Source of the DNA: Bacteroidota bacterium
GTDB taxonomy: Bacteria > Bacteroidota > Bacteroidia > Chitinophagales > Chitinophagaceae
Reading direction: 5' to 3'
Length of the DNA stretch: 6,583 bases
Assembly: GCA_023409675.1 (NCBI GenBank)
Contig: JAEYRC010000327.1
Location: forward strand, 1 to 6,583
Part shown: piece by piece, positions 6,338 to 6,583 of the stretch
Layout: each line of letters opens with the position of its first letter
How positions within the stretch are numbered: the first letter of the stretch is position 1
Notes under the pieces: model-generated
The model's database searches: none
Told to the model about the DNA's origin: nothing
The model's input: the letters and a program-made list of their open reading frames with translations, nothing else
Program-made: the position numbers and the translations under genes

Positions 6338-6583
6338 TTAGCGCGCTTTTTTAAGTTTAAATTCTCCATTGGTTATGGTGATACTGGCCGTCCAGTCTTC
6401 GTTGGTTAATTTGCCGCTGAAGGTACCCTTCATATAATCGGCGGTGATTTCGGTTACCGATATATTGGCAACGTAATCCGGAAAGAGAGTGGTCATTGAT
6501 ACAAACATGGTCCGGTCTTCAGTCATATATCCCATGTGCGTTTGAGGTACATTGAGCGGCGCAAAGTTTTGGTAGGTGAAGCT
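6338..6583 (-). CDS. C-terminal fragment of an unidentified, probably beta-rich protein (enters from right edge)
   Basis: The frame stays open from the stop TAA (6340-6338) to the right edge, giving 82 codons including the stop. An internal ATG at 6535 could start a 65-residue protein, but the coding-like frame continues upstream (SFTYQNFAPLNVPQTH), so I treat this as the tail of a longer gene. The visible part alternates short strands and turns, and ends with YMKGTFSGKLTN and ITITNGEFKLKK. That GTFS...ITNGEFKL pattern recalls the C-termini of small Bacteroidota lipoproteins of the DUF6252/DUF5025 kind, a tentative comparison from memory. The N-terminus, and with it any signal peptide or lipobox, is outside the window. 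Its stop lies 5 bases from the tesA stop, in convergent orientation. Confidence 0.65.
   Translation of the reverse strand, partial: SFTYQNFAPLNVPQTHMGYMTEDRTMFVSMTTLFPDYVANISVTEITADYMKGTFSGKLTNEDWTASITITNGEFKLKKAR

Noticed and set aside
6338..6535. Complete 65-residue small protein starting at the internal ATG
   Set aside because: The frame remains open and coding-like to the window edge, so the ATG at 6535 is probably internal to a longer gene.
1..6583. Mobile element, CRISPR array, toxin-antitoxin or defence island
   Set aside because: No transposase, integrase, regularly spaced repeats, target-site duplications or defence-type domains are seen; composition looks even across the window.

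Overview
The window looks like chromosomal DNA of a Bacteroidota bacterium, most likely from the Chitinophagaceae/Sphingobacteriia side. The evidence is moderate G+C, almost no Shine-Dalgarno signals, a TAnnTTTG-type -7 promoter element, a secreted tricorn-type protease start and the style of the predicted proteins. The assignment to Bacteroidota is an inference from protein style and promoter type, not from a marker gene.

Layout, left to right. Bases 1-263 (minus) hold the N-terminus of a secreted tricorn/S41-type protease that runs off the left edge. Bases 327-1883 (minus) encode a 518-residue, all-helical, TPR-like protein of unknown function, which lies upstream of the protease gene on the same strand. 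Bases 1884-2266 are a 383-base gap with no convincing protein gene. It holds a perfect 8-bp-arm palindrome, a plus-strand -7-like box inside a second short palindrome, and a strong plus-strand intrinsic terminator. No plus-strand protein gene precedes that terminator, so a small RNA of about 145 nt is the simplest reading. Bases 2267-5566 (minus) hold a two-gene ABC exporter operon: the ATPase (ybbA/lolD type) followed after 3 bases by a ten-helix FtsX/MacB-type permease (ybbP type). Bases 5616-6332 (plus) encode a TesA-like SGNH esterase/lysophospholipase predicted to be a lipoprotein. It is divergent from the ABC operon and separated by 49 bases. Bases 6338-6583 (minus) are the C-terminus of an unidentified protein that enters from the right edge and converges on tesA with a 5-base gap.

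The core of the region is the divergent pair tesA <> ybbA-ybbP, the same arrangement known from Escherichia coli and other Proteobacteria. The retained arrangement suggests that the envelope esterase and the MacB/LolCDE-type exporter share a task at the cell envelope, perhaps in handling lipids, lysophospholipids or lipoproteins. The substrate cannot be read from the sequence. No mobile element, CRISPR array, phage gene or defence cassette is visible. The least explained parts are the 1884-2266 gap and the 518-residue helical protein.
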